From assembly GCF_000633535.1 (NCBI RefSeq), contig NZ_AYMR01000007.1:310001-374000 (forward strand): 64,000 bases of DNA, in the 5' to 3' direction. Shown piece by piece: positions 8,790 to 19,293 of this stretch; the first letter of the stretch is position 1, and each line of letters starts with the position of its first letter. The notes beneath the pieces were generated by a model. The model searched no databases and had not been told where the DNA came from. It saw only the letters and a list, made by a program, of their open reading frames with translations. A program made the translations under genes and the position numbers. Source of the DNA: Leifsonia aquatica H1aii (GTDB taxonomy: Bacteria > Actinomycetota > Actinomycetes > Actinomycetales > Microbacteriaceae).

Positions 8790-9628
8790 ACGCGCGCATG
8801 CGCCTGCTCCCGCGCGTCGTCCTCGCCGTCGTCGCCATCGGGATATCCCTCGCCTTCCTCGTGCCGGTGCTCTGGCTCGTCGCGAGCACCTTCCGGAGCG
8901 CGACCGAGACGTTCGCCGCCAGCTCGCCCCTCAGCTGGCAGGTCCTCTGGCCGCAGGACTGGACGCTCGACAACCTCGTCTCAGCGGTCGACAGCGGGTT
9001 CCTCACCGCTCTGGGCAACAGCCTCATCGTGGCGGGGGTCACCGTCGTCGTCGGCCTCGTCGTCAGTTCGGCGGCGGCGTTCGCGCTCGCCGTGATCCCC
9101 TTCCGGGGCCGCGGCGCGGTCTTCACGATCGTGGTCCTGAGTTTCCTGATCCCGTTCGAGGCGATCGCGATCCCGCTCTCCCGCACGTTGAGCGACTGGG
9201 GGCTGGCGAACACGCTGGTCGCCCTGATCCTGCCCGGCCTGGGCAACGGTCTGGCCGTGTTCACCCTGCGCCAGTTCTTCCTCGGCATCCCGCCGTCGCT
9301 CTCGGAGGCCGCGCACCTCGACGGGGCGAACTGGTTCCGGATCTACTGGTCGATCTACCTGCCGCTGACCCGGCCGGCGCTGATCGGCGCCGGACTGATC
9401 CTCTTCCTGTTCCAGTGGCAGGCCTACCTGTGGCCGATCCTGATCACCTCATCCGACGCGATGGATCTGGCGCCGGTCGCCATCGCCAAGTCGTTCGGTG
9501 CGTTCTCGACCGACTACGGCCGGGTCTTCGCCGAGACCGCCATCCTCGCCGTGATCCCCGCGATCATCCTGCTGGCGCTGCAGCGGTTCTTCGTCACCTC
9601 CGTCGCGAGCACCGGGAGCAAGGAATGA
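8786..9628 (+). CDS. ABC transporter permease (MalG-like)
   Basis: This 280-residue partner permease has six predicted helices and the EAA loop starting at residue 174 (EAAHLDGANWFRIYWSIYLP). The N-terminal helix and the periplasmic FRSATETF segment match MalG/UgpE-type permeases. It starts within the stop of the upstream permease and ends in an ATGA overlap with the ribokinase gene, so transport and phosphorylation of the sugar product are translationally coupled. Confidence 0.93.
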   Translation: MNARMRLLPRVVLAVVAIGISLAFLVPVLWLVASTFRSATETFAASSPLSWQVLWPQDWTLDNLVSAVDSGFLTALGNSLIVAGVTVVVGLVVSSAAAFALAVIPFRGRGAVFTIVVLSFLIPFEAIAIPLSRTLSDWGLANTLVALILPGLGNGLAVFTLRQFFLGIPPSLSEAAHLDGANWFRIYWSIYLPLTRPALIGAGLILFLFQWQAYLWPILITSSDAMDLAPVAIAKSFGAFSTDYGRVFAETAILAVIPAIILLALQRFFVTSVASTGSKE

Positions 9629-10488
9629 GCGGCACCGTCGCCGTCGTCGGGTCGGTCAACCTCGATATCGTGATCTCGGTGGACCGGAGGCCCGGCGCCG
9701 GCGAGACGGTGACGGGCTCCGGTGTCCAGGAGGTGCTGGGCGGCAAGGGCGCGAACCAGGCCGTCGCGGCCGCGCGCGTGGTCCCCACCATCCTGGTCGC
9801 CGCGGTCGGCGGCGACGGCGCCGGACGCGCGGCGCGGGCGCAGCTCGCGGACGCGGCCGTCGGCACGGCGGCACTGCGTTCGTCCCCGCTGCCCACCGGT
9901 CGCGCGTACATCGTCCTCAGCGCGGACGCCGAGAACAGCATCGTCGTCGTCCCGATGGCGAACTCCGACCTCACGGCCGGCCACGTCGTGGAGTCCCTCG
10001 AGCAGACGGGGCCCTCGACGGTCCTCGCCCAGCTGGAGGTCCCTCCCGGCGCGGTCGCGGCGGCGGCGGCATGGTGCGAGCGATCGGGGGCACGGTTCAT
10101 CCTGAACCCGAGCCCGATCACGCAGGTGGACGAGAGCATCATCGCCGCCGCCGACCCGCTCATCGTCAACCGGCACGAGGCCGCCCAGCTCTGCGGGCTC
10201 GGCGGCGGCCACGACCAGCCGCTCGAGGCGCTCGCGTCGGCACTCGTCGGGCTCAGCCGATCGGTCGTGATCACCGACGGCCCCCGTGGCGCGGTCACGG
10301 CGGACGGCCGGGTCACCGATGCGGTGGCGGCCCCCGTCGTGACGGCCGTCGACACCACCGGCGCCGGAGACGCCTTCGCCGGCACCCTGGCCGCCCGTCT
10401 CGCCGCCGGCGACACCCTTCCGGAGGCCGCCCGCCGCGCTGTCGCGGAGGCCTCCCGACTCGTCCGTCTGCCGCGCTCGGAGCGGTGA
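9625..10488 (+). CDS. rbsK: Ribokinase (PfkB family)
   Basis: This 287-residue kinase would phosphorylate ribose to ribose-5-phosphate. The first PfkB signature contains GGKGANQA at 39-46, the form typical of ribokinase rather than fructo- or adenosine kinases. The second signature DTTGAGDAF carries the catalytic base Asp249. The NxxE motif appears as NRHEA. It follows the permease with an ATGA overlap. In this operon it would capture the ribose released by the nucleoside hydrolase and the ADP-ribosylglycohydrolase-like enzyme. Confidence 0.92.
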   Translation: MSGTVAVVGSVNLDIVISVDRRPGAGETVTGSGVQEVLGGKGANQAVAAARVVPTILVAAVGGDGAGRAARAQLADAAVGTAALRSSPLPTGRAYIVLSADAENSIVVVPMANSDLTAGHVVESLEQTGPSTVLAQLEVPPGAVAAAAAWCERSGARFILNPSPITQVDESIIAAADPLIVNRHEAAQLCGLGGGHDQPLEALASALVGLSRSVVITDGPRGAVTADGRVTDAVAAPVVTAVDTTGAGDAFAGTLAARLAAGDTLPEAARRAVAEASRLVRLPRSER

Positions 10489-10552
10489 CGGCACGTCCCC
10501 GCGGGGACGAACCAGCGACACCCGTGCACCACCCCTCACCGAAGGAGCACCG

Positions 10553-12391
10553 ATGAAGTCGATCCGTCGCGGCCTCGCCCTGGCCGCCGTCACCGCCCTC
10601 GCGCTGGGAGCGCTCACGCTCGCATCGCCCGCCGTCGCCGACCCCCTCTCCCCGGCGACGGGAGCGCGCCCCTCCACCTCCGGAACACCCGTCCCGGGTA
10701 CGGGCGGGGCGGTCTACTACGTCGACGCGGCGGCGGGCTCCGACACCAATGCCGGCACCTCGCCGACGGCGGCGTGGAAGACCCTCGCGCGCGTCACCGC
10801 GCAGACCTTCGGGCCCGGCGACGTCGTCGCGTTCGAGCGCGGCGAGACCTTCACCGGCTCGGCGACGATCAGTGGAGGCGGAACGGCCTCGCTCCCGGTC
10901 ACGGTCACCGCGTACGGGACGGGCGCCCAGCCGGTCCTCACCAATCCGGGCGGCCTCACCATGCTGAAGGTGGACGCGCCCTCCGTCGTCGTCGCGGATC
11001 TCGCCTTCACCACCGGGGTCGTCTTCGACAACGCCGACGGGCTCGGCATCGTCGGCCCGAAGTACGAGAACAGCGGCGCCGTCGCGATCACGGGCAACGG
11101 CACAGGGGCGCTCGTCCGGGACAGCACGTTCACCGACGTGGGCGTGGGCGTCAAGGTCTACGGTGCCGGCTCGAAGGTGCTGCACAACACCTTCCAGCAC
11201 CTCCGGATCGCCTTCCGCGGCATGGACTCAGGCCACGAGACCTCCTACGGAGCGATCGGGGTCTCGATCGACAACAGCCAGGTCGAGGTGGCGTACAACG
11301 ACTTCATCGACTGCCGGTCGACCGACAGTCCGTATGGAGCGGACGGCGGCGCGATCGAGATCGAGGGCTTCCTGCACACCAAGGACGACATCGCCATCCA
11401 CCACAACTACTCGCGCGGCTCCCAGGGCTTCCTGGAGGTCACCGAGACGACGACGTCCAAGGTCAGCATCACCGAGAACGTCAGCGACGACTACCAGCAG
11501 TTCATCGCCTGGGACACCACGACGACCCCGAGCGGATACCTGGCCCAGAACAACACGGTCATCCGCTCCTCCGACACCTCGAAGCTGTTCGACCAGTACT
11601 ACTACCGGGTCACCGGACCGACGCCGAGTGCGGCCTGGATCACGATCAGGAACAACATCTTCCAGACCGCGGGTCCGTTCAGCTTCTACGACTTCCCGCA
11701 CGACCACAACCTGTTCGCGCCCTCGGTCTCCCTGCCATACGCGCTCGGCGCGGGTGATCTGATCGCCACGCCCGCCTACGCGAACGCCGCGGGCCGGGAC
11801 TACCGGCCGACCCAGCTCAGCCCGGCCGTCGACAACGGAGCGGCGACCGGCGTGGGGACCGACCTCGCGGGCAACCCGCTCGGCGTCGGCCTCGGGACGG
11901 ACATCGGCGCCTTCGAGCTCCAGAGCTCGCCCTCCTCGACCGGGTCGACCCTGGTGAGCGACGGCGGATTCGAGTCCCAGACCGCGATCACGGCGACCTC
12001 CACCCCGTGGTGGAGTGACGGAGCCCTGACCTACGGGGTGGACATCAACGCGGGCAAGGCGCACAGCGGGCAGGACGACGGCTGGATCGCGACGTCCGGC
12101 ACCGGCTGGGGTGCACTCCGGCAGACCGTCGCGGTGACCCCGAACACGAACTACCGCTTCTCGGTGTGGGTGCGGACATCCGCCGTCGTGAACAACGCCT
12201 GGCTCGGCGCCAAGACCACGGGCGGGGCCGTGCTGGGGGAGGTGCGGCACGGTCAGGCGGGTGCGTACACGCGCTATGTCGTGACGTTCAACAGCGGCGC
12301 CAACTCCACGGCCGTGCTCCACGTCGGGCTCTGGGGTGCGGGTACGGGGACCTGGGAGCAGGTCGACGACGCCTGGCTGCAGCAGCTCTGA
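10553..12391 (+). CDS. Secreted right-handed parallel beta-helix protein with C-terminal carbohydrate-binding-like domain
   Basis: This 612-residue exported protein has a signal peptide cleaved near AVA-D (residues 29/30), then YYVDAAAGSDTNAGTSPTAAWKTL, the classic entry strand of Pel/PbH1 beta-helix proteins. Repeating beta-helix coils run to about residue 450. The last 150 residues (SDGGFESQ to the end) look like a jelly-roll of the CBM4/9 type. It may be a polysaccharide lyase or hydrolase that releases the substrate imported by the ABC system, but no catalytic residues can be assigned. GAAGGAGCACCG precedes the ATG, 64 bp after rbsK, and a strong terminator follows. Confidence 0.85.
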   Translation: MKSIRRGLALAAVTALALGALTLASPAVADPLSPATGARPSTSGTPVPGTGGAVYYVDAAAGSDTNAGTSPTAAWKTLARVTAQTFGPGDVVAFERGETFTGSATISGGGTASLPVTVTAYGTGAQPVLTNPGGLTMLKVDAPSVVVADLAFTTGVVFDNADGLGIVGPKYENSGAVAITGNGTGALVRDSTFTDVGVGVKVYGAGSKVLHNTFQHLRIAFRGMDSGHETSYGAIGVSIDNSQVEVAYNDFIDCRSTDSPYGADGGAIEIEGFLHTKDDIAIHHNYSRGSQGFLEVTETTTSKVSITENVSDDYQQFIAWDTTTTPSGYLAQNNTVIRSSDTSKLFDQYYYRVTGPTPSAAWITIRNNIFQTAGPFSFYDFPHDHNLFAPSVSLPYALGAGDLIATPAYANAAGRDYRPTQLSPAVDNGAATGVGTDLAGNPLGVGLGTDIGAFELQSSPSSTGSTLVSDGGFESQTAITATSTPWWSDGALTYGVDINAGKAHSGQDDGWIATSGTGWGALRQTVAVTPNTNYRFSVWVRTSAVVNNAWLGAKTTGGAVLGEVRHGQAGAYTRYVVTFNSGANSTAVLHVGLWGAGTGTWEQVDDAWLQQL

Positions 12392-12420
12392 GGCGCCGGG
12401 CGGCACCGCGCCCGACAGCA

Positions 12421-12458
12421 GGAACGGCCGGGAGGACGATCGTCCTCCCGGCCGTTCC
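12421..12458. terminator. 38-bp perfect palindrome, bidirectional terminator
   Basis: The sequence from GGAACGGCCGGGAGGACGA to its exact reverse complement forms a 19-bp stem with essentially no loop. It lies between the converging ribosyl operon and galK and so probably terminates both. It is GC-rich and lacks a T-run, as usual in actinobacteria. Confidence 0.85.
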
Positions 12459-12466
12459 GTCGTCGA

Positions 12467-14820
<2,354 letters not shown>

Positions 14821-14836
14821 GCCAGCCTTTCGTTTG

Positions 14837-14864
14837 CGAAAGCAAATCTACTCATCTGCTTTCG
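14837..14864. promoter_or_regulatory. Inverted repeat, probable DeoR-type operator of the gal genes
   Basis: CGAAAGCA (14837-14844) and TGCTTTCG (14857-14864) form a perfect 8-bp inverted repeat with a 12-base spacer. Further GCAAA/TTTGC half-sites lie at 14833-14837, 14842-14846 and 14874-14878. It overlaps the galT promoter, so repression by the divergent DeoR protein is likely. Confidence 0.65.
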
Positions 14865-14873
14865 TATTGACAA
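14845..14873 (-). promoter_or_regulatory. Promoter of galT-galK
   Basis: On the minus strand TTGTCA (14873-14868), 17 bases, then TAGATT (14850-14845) make a good vegetative promoter 25 bases before the galT ATG. On the plus strand TTGACA at 14867-14872 could serve as a -35 for the regulator. Confidence 0.6.
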
Positions 14874-14902
14874 GCAAACGCAACCAGAACACGATGGGGC
14901 GT

Positions 14903-15694
14903 ATGAGCGAACCGCTGCCCGCCGCCCTCCGCCGCGAACGGATGCTCGAACGCATCGGCCGCGCCGGCTTCGTACGGGTCAGCGAGCTGAGCGAGGAGTT
15001 CCAGGTCTCCGACGTGACCGTGCGCAGCGACCTCGACGCCCTCGACGAGCAGCAGAGCATCCGCCGCGTCCACGGCGGCGCCGTGCTGCGCGGTGCTGGG
15101 ATGCGCGAGGCGAGCTTCGAGGAGGCCCTGGAGTCGTCCGCGGACGAGAAGCGCGCGATCGGCCTCGCTGCCGCCGCACTGGTCGCCCCCGGCAGCAGCG
15201 TCCTGCTCGACGTCGGCACCACGACCGCAGCGATCGCCCGTGCACTCGCCGACCGGGAGGATCTGACCGGGGTGACGGTGATCACCAATGGGCTCACCAT
15301 CGCGCTGGAGCTGGAGCGCGCCATCCCACGGTTCCAGGTGGTCGTGACCGGCGGGACCCTGCGGCCGCTGCAGCATTCCCTGGTGGAGCCTCTCGCCTCC
15401 AGCCTGCTCGAGCGCGTGCACGCCGATCTCGCCTTCATCGGCTGCACGGGCGTGCACCCCGTCGGCGGCGTCACCAACGTGAACCTGCCCGAAGCCGACC
15501 TGAAGCGCGCCATGGTGACGACGGCGGAGCGTGCCGTGGTCGTCGCGGACGGCTCCAAGCTCGGCCGCACCCACCTCGGCCGGATCGCCGGCGTCGAGGA
15601 GGTCTCCGCCCTCATCACGGGTGCCTCCGCCTCCGCCGACGCCCTGATCGCGCTGCGCGAAACCGGGCTGCCGGTGACGGTCGCCGGGGCCTAG
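14903..15694 (+). CDS. DeoR/GlpR-family transcriptional regulator of galactose genes
   Basis: This 263-residue regulator has an N-terminal DeoR winged helix (RRERMLERIGRAGFVRVSELSEEFQVSDVTVRSDLDAL, then IRRVHGGAVL) and a C-terminal DeoR sensor domain (LDVGTTTAAIARAL, VVTGGTLRPLQHSLVEP, VVVADGSKLGRTHLG), which in this family binds a phosphorylated sugar. An effector such as galactose-1-phosphate is inference from position. I start at ATG 14903; ATG 14894 is equally readable, and longer versions run into the promoter. Its TAG stop lies inside the -10 box of the following galM-like gene. Confidence 0.92.
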   Translation: MSEPLPAALRRERMLERIGRAGFVRVSELSEEFQVSDVTVRSDLDALDEQQSIRRVHGGAVLRGAGMREASFEEALESSADEKRAIGLAAAALVAPGSSVLLDVGTTTAAIARALADREDLTGVTVITNGLTIALELERAIPRFQVVVTGGTLRPLQHSLVEPLASSLLERVHADLAFIGCTGVHPVGGVTNVNLPEADLKRAMVTTAERAVVVADGSKLGRTHLGRIAGVEEVSALITGASASADALIALRETGLPVTVAGA

Positions 15695-15697
15695 GCT
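15692..15697 (+). promoter_or_regulatory. Leaderless -10 box of the galM-like gene
   Basis: TAGGCT followed by GAGGCC and ATG 15704 gives the TANNNT-N6-ATG spacing. The first three bases are also the stop codon of the upstream regulator gene. Confidence 0.55.
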
Positions 15698-15703
15698 GAG
15701 GCC

Positions 15704-16639
15704 ATGCGAGCTCCCACCGGCGACCAGTACGACCTCGAGTTCGGGGATCTCAGTGCCACCATCACGCAGGTGGCGGCGGGCATCCGCACCCTGCGGTACG
15801 CGGGGGTCGACCTCACCGAGCCGTTCCCCGAGAGCGCGACCCCGCCGTCCGCCGATGGCATCGTGCTCGTCCCGTGGCCGAACCGGGTCAAGGACGGGCG
15901 CTGGGAGCTCGACGGCGCGGTGCAGCAGCTGGCGCTCACCGAGCCGCCTCTCGGCAACGCCAGCCACGGGCTTCTGCGCTTCGCGCCGTACACGCTCGTC
16001 GCGCGCACCGATTCGTCCGTCACGCAGGCCGCGACCATCTATCCGCAGGCCGGCTACCCGTTCCTGCTCGACACCACCGTCGAGCACGAGCTCGACACCG
16101 AAGGGCTCACGGTCACGCACACGATCGTCAACCGGGGCGAGCTCCGCGCGCCCGTCGCGATCGGCACCCATCCCTACCTGCGGATCGGCGACGTGCCGGC
16201 GGATGAGCTCACCCTGACCGTGGCCGCGCGCACCCGCTTCGAGACGGACGACCGGCTCAATGTGACCGGGGAGGTGCCGGTGGCCGGCACCCGCTTCGAC
16301 TTCTCGGAGGGCGTGCGGGTGGGCGGGCTGGAGGTCAACGACGGCTTCGGCGGTCTGACGGACCGGCCCGAGCACGTGCTCGCCGCGGACGATGGGCGCC
16401 GGGTCGTGCTGTGGAGCGACCCCGCCTTCGCCTACGTGCAGGTCTTCACGCATCGCGCGTTCGCCACGAAGGAGCCGGGGGAGGTCGCCCTCGCCGTCGA
16501 GCCGATGACCGCGCCGGCGAACGCCCTCAACTCCGGTCAGGGCCTCCGCTGGCTCGAGCCGGGGGAGGAGTGGACCGTGAGCTGGGGCATCCGGCCGGAG
16601 GGCTTCGCCGGGTCGTCCTACCTGGCCAGCTGGGGGTAG
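15704..16639 (+). CDS. Aldose 1-epimerase family protein (galactose mutarotase-like)
   Basis: A 311-residue beta-sandwich mutarotase-type protein that would interconvert alpha and beta anomers of galactose or a related hexose. Catalytic features seen are the histidine in NASHGLLRF, the second in GTHPYLRI and the C-terminal glutamate in VALAVEPMTAP. It is closer in length and motifs to the YihR/GalM-like actinobacterial group than to classical GalM. Its neighbours are galTK and DeoR, which supports galactose use. Its 3' end overlaps the convergent SDR gene by 22 bp. Confidence 0.88.
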   Translation: MRAPTGDQYDLEFGDLSATITQVAAGIRTLRYAGVDLTEPFPESATPPSADGIVLVPWPNRVKDGRWELDGAVQQLALTEPPLGNASHGLLRFAPYTLVARTDSSVTQAATIYPQAGYPFLLDTTVEHELDTEGLTVTHTIVNRGELRAPVAIGTHPYLRIGDVPADELTLTVAARTRFETDDRLNVTGEVPVAGTRFDFSEGVRVGGLEVNDGFGGLTDRPEHVLAADDGRRVVLWSDPAFAYVQVFTHRAFATKEPGEVALAVEPMTAPANALNSGQGLRWLEPGEEWTVSWGIRPEGFAGSSYLASWG

Positions 16640-17322
16640 AGGACGCGCACGTCCTCGTGGAGCTTCGACTTCACGTGGCGTGCCACGTCGCCCACGATCG
16701 CCTCGGCGTCGCCGGCCGCGACGGCGTCCAGTGCTTCGGCGACGACCTGCGCGGGCGGGACTTTGACGCCCTCGGCGCCGGCCGCCATCTCGGTGTCGAC
16801 GTAGCCGACGTGCACACCGACCACCTGGATGCCCTGCGGCGCCAGCTCGACCCGGGCCGAGTTGCTCGCCGACCAGAGGGCTGCCTTGGTCGCGCTGTAC
16901 GAGCCGAGGGCGAGCCAGCTGAGCGCCGAGTGCATGTTGACGATCGCGCCGCCGCCGTTGCGGGCGATGGCCGGTGCGAAGGCGCGGGTGATCAGCACCG
17001 GGCCCCAGAAGTTGGTGTCGAACTCGCGGTGGATCTCGGCCGGATCGCCCGACACGAGCGACTGGTTCACGGCGATGCCGGCGTTGTTGACGAGCACGGT
17101 GACGTCGGACGCCGCCTCGGCGGCGCGCCGGATGCTCTCGGCGTCCGTCACGTCGAGGGCGAGCGGTACGACACGCGGGTCGTCGACCGTGACGGTCTCG
17201 GGGCGGCGCGCGGCGGCGTAGACCTTCGCGACGCCGCGTTCGAGCAGCCCGGCCACGAACGCGGCGCCCAGCCCGCGGTTCGCTCCGGTGACGAGGGCGG
17301 TGCGCCCGGTGAGGTCGGTCAT
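16618..17322 (-). CDS. SDR-family NAD(P)-dependent oxidoreductase
   Basis: A classical short-chain dehydrogenase of 234 residues. It has the cofactor motif TGANRGLGAAF near the N-terminus, NNAGIA, and the active-site S...YSATK (HSALSWLALGSYSATKAAL). The substrate is unknown. It is divergent from a TetR regulator, and two near-identical operators separate the starts, so it is the likely target of that repressor. The end overlaps the convergent galM-like gene. Confidence 0.93.
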   Translation of the reverse strand: MTDLTGRTALVTGANRGLGAAFVAGLLERGVAKVYAAARRPETVTVDDPRVVPLALDVTDAESIRRAAEAASDVTVLVNNAGIAVNQSLVSGDPAEIHREFDTNFWGPVLITRAFAPAIARNGGGAIVNMHSALSWLALGSYSATKAALWSASNSARVELAPQGIQVVGVHVGYVDTEMAAGAEGVKVPPAQVVAEALDAVAAGDAEAIVGDVARHVKSKLHEDVRVLYPQLAR

Positions 17323-17334
17323 GGTTCCTCCAGA

Positions 17335-17379
17335 AGTAAACAGATCGGTTTACTCGAAATGTACACAGATCGGTTTACT
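17335..17379. promoter_or_regulatory. Twin TetR operators between SDR and TetR genes
   Basis: Two 20-bp near-palindromes, AGTAAACAGATCGGTTTACT (17335-17354) and TGTACACAGATCGGTTTACT (17360-17379), match at 18 of 20 positions with centres 25 bp apart. They sit in the divergent promoter region and are the probable binding sites of the adjacent TetR protein. Confidence 0.8.
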
Positions 17380-17396
17380 TTGTCCACTCTCGCCCC

Positions 17397-17402
17397 TAGA
17401 AT
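17397..17402 (+). promoter_or_regulatory. Leaderless -10 box of the TetR gene
   Basis: TAGAAT, six bases (CGACGC), then ATG 17409. No Shine-Dalgarno is seen. Confidence 0.55.
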
Positions 17403-17408
17403 CGACGC

Positions 17409-18008
17409 ATGACCACCGCCCCCGCCGAACCCCGGCCCAAGCCACGCGAGCGGGTGCTCGCCGCGGCCGCCCGGCTGTTCATCGGCGAGGGGGTGAACGC
17501 CGTCGGCGTGGACCGCATCGCCCAGGAGGCGGCGGTGTCCAAGCGATCCATCTACCAGCACTTCGACGGCAAGGATGCGATCGTGGCCGAGATGCTGCGC
17601 GAGTACGGGCCGCGCGTGGTCTCCGGGTACTTCACCGTGGACGACGAGCGCACGCCGCGCGAGCGGGTGCTGCACGTCTATGACGCACTGCACGAGGCGG
17701 CGCAGGCGGGCGACTTCTTCGGCTGCCCGTTCGTCAACGTCGCGACCGAGCTCCGCGACCGGGAGCATCCCGCCAGCCGGGTCGCTCAGCACTTCAAGAG
17801 CGAGCTGACCGGATACTTCGAGCGGCAGGCCGTCGCCGCAGGGACGGCGGATCCCCACGTGCTCGCGGTGCAGCTGACCCTGCTCTTCGACGGGGCGTCG
17901 GCCAGCGCCGCGATGTGCGGGGGGACGCCGGCCGCGGCGCGGCTCGCCGCCGAGCAGCTGTTCGACACGGCCGTAGCGGCCGGCCCCGGTATCAGCTCCG
18001 GGTGCTGA
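17409..18008 (+). CDS. TetR/AcrR-family transcriptional regulator
   Basis: This 199-residue repressor has an N-terminal helix-turn-helix: RERVLAAAARLFIGEGVNAVGVDRIAQEAAVSKRSIYQHF without gaps in the family pattern, residues 13-52, followed by an all-helical ligand domain. It lies divergent from the SDR gene, separated by twin operators, so it most likely controls the SDR and itself. The ligand is unknown. The transcript appears leaderless. Confidence 0.93.
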   Translation: MTTAPAEPRPKPRERVLAAAARLFIGEGVNAVGVDRIAQEAAVSKRSIYQHFDGKDAIVAEMLREYGPRVVSGYFTVDDERTPRERVLHVYDALHEAAQAGDFFGCPFVNVATELRDREHPASRVAQHFKSELTGYFERQAVAAGTADPHVLAVQLTLLFDGASASAAMCGGTPAAARLAAEQLFDTAVAAGPGISSGC

Positions 18009-18150
18009 TCGCCCGCCAGCTGCCGGCGCGGTCGTCGGCGATGAGCCGGCGGAGGAAGGCGCAGACGTTCCCATCGAGCACGAAGCACGGCTGGACGGTC
18101 CGTTCGAGGTGGGCGTCGACGCGCGGATCCCGTGCTCCCCTGGGCACCGG

Positions 18151-19260
18151 CTACGGCGCGACCGACAGGAAGATGAACGCCGCGAACAGGATGAGGTGGA
18201 TGCCGCCCTGCATCCGCACAGCCCGGCCCGGCATGAGCGTGAGGATGCTGACCGCGACCGTGAGGGCCAGCAGCACGATCTGGCTCGCGCCCAGTCCGAG
18301 GTGGAGGGCGCCGGGCAGCCAGATCGACGCGACCGCGATCACCGGGATGGTGAGGCCGATGCTCGCGATGGCCGAGCCGAGGGCCAGGTTGAGGCTGGTC
18401 TGCATCCGGTTGAGCTTCGCCGCCTTGGCGGCCGCGATACCCTCGGGGAGCAGGACCAGCAGCGCGATGATCACACCGACGAACGACTGCGGCAGTCCGG
18501 CCCCGGTGACTGCGCGCTCGATCGGCGTCGACTCGAGCTTGGCCAGCCCGACGACCGCCACCAGCGCGACGAGCAGCAGGCCGAGACTGATCAGCGCCGT
18601 GCGGGTGGACGGGCGCTCGGCGTGTGTGTCCTCATCGTCGCCGTTGCCGTTGCCCTCCGACGGCTTGAGCGCGACGGGCAGGAAGAAGTCGCGGTGGGCG
18701 AACGTCTGGGTGAAGACGAACATCGCGTACAGCGAGATGGAGGCGAGGGCCGCGAACACCAGCTGGCTCGGCGAGAACTGCGGACCCGGTGTCTCGGTGA
18801 ACGTCGGCACCACCATCGTCAGTGTCGCCATCGCGGTCACGGTCGCGAGGGCGGCGCTGCTGCCCTTGGCGTTGAACGAGGTCATCGACCCGCGGCCCGA
18901 GCTGAGGAGGAGCGACAGGCCCACGATGCCGTTCATCGTGATCATCACGGCCGAGAACACCGTGTCCCGTGCCAGCGTCTCGGAATCCTTGCCCGACGTC
19001 ATCAGCGTGACGATCAGGGCGACCTCGATCACCGTGACCGCGACGGCGAGCACCAAGGAGCCGAACGGCTCACCGACCCGGTGCGCAACGACCTCCGCGT
19101 GCTGCACGGCGGCGAGCACGGTTCCACCGAGCACGAGAGCGATCAGCACGACCGCCCACGGCTGGAGTTCGACCGTCCAGAACGCGGCGAGCAGGACGAT
19201 GCCGATGATCGGGACGACGACCGCCCAGGAGCGGGTGAGCCAGGATGCGATCGCTTTCAT
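18151..19260 (-). CDS. Calcium/proton antiporter, ChaA/CAX-like (CaCA superfamily)
   Basis: A 369-residue integral membrane protein with ten or eleven helices in two homologous halves. The alpha-1 region is SLVLAVAVTVIEVALIV and the alpha-2 region is LLPEGIAAAKAAKLNR followed by SLNLALGSAIASIGLT, the ChaA/CAX signature with its key acidic residues. It would export Ca2+ or Na+ in exchange for H+. I start at ATG 19260 (MKAIASWLTRSW); longer versions of this frame run through a 22-bp tandem repeat and into a neighbouring gene and are rejected. A CAGGAT six bases before the ATG weakly resembles the leaderless pattern. Confidence 0.9.
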   Translation of the reverse strand: MKAIASWLTRSWAVVVPIIGIVLLAAFWTVELQPWAVVLIALVLGGTVLAAVQHAEVVAHRVGEPFGSLVLAVAVTVIEVALIVTLMTSGKDSETLARDTVFSAVMITMNGIVGLSLLLSSGRGSMTSFNAKGSSAALATVTAMATLTMVVPTFTETPGPQFSPSQLVFAALASISLYAMFVFTQTFAHRDFFLPVALKPSEGNGNGDDEDTHAERPSTRTALISLGLLLVALVAVVGLAKLESTPIERAVTGAGLPQSFVGVIIALLVLLPEGIAAAKAAKLNRMQTSLNLALGSAIASIGLTIPVIAVASIWLPGALHLGLGASQIVLLALTVAVSILTLMPGRAVRMQGGIHLILFAAFIFLSVAP

Positions 19261-19293
19261 GGGTCCATCCTGCCAGCCGGGTTCTCCGCACCG

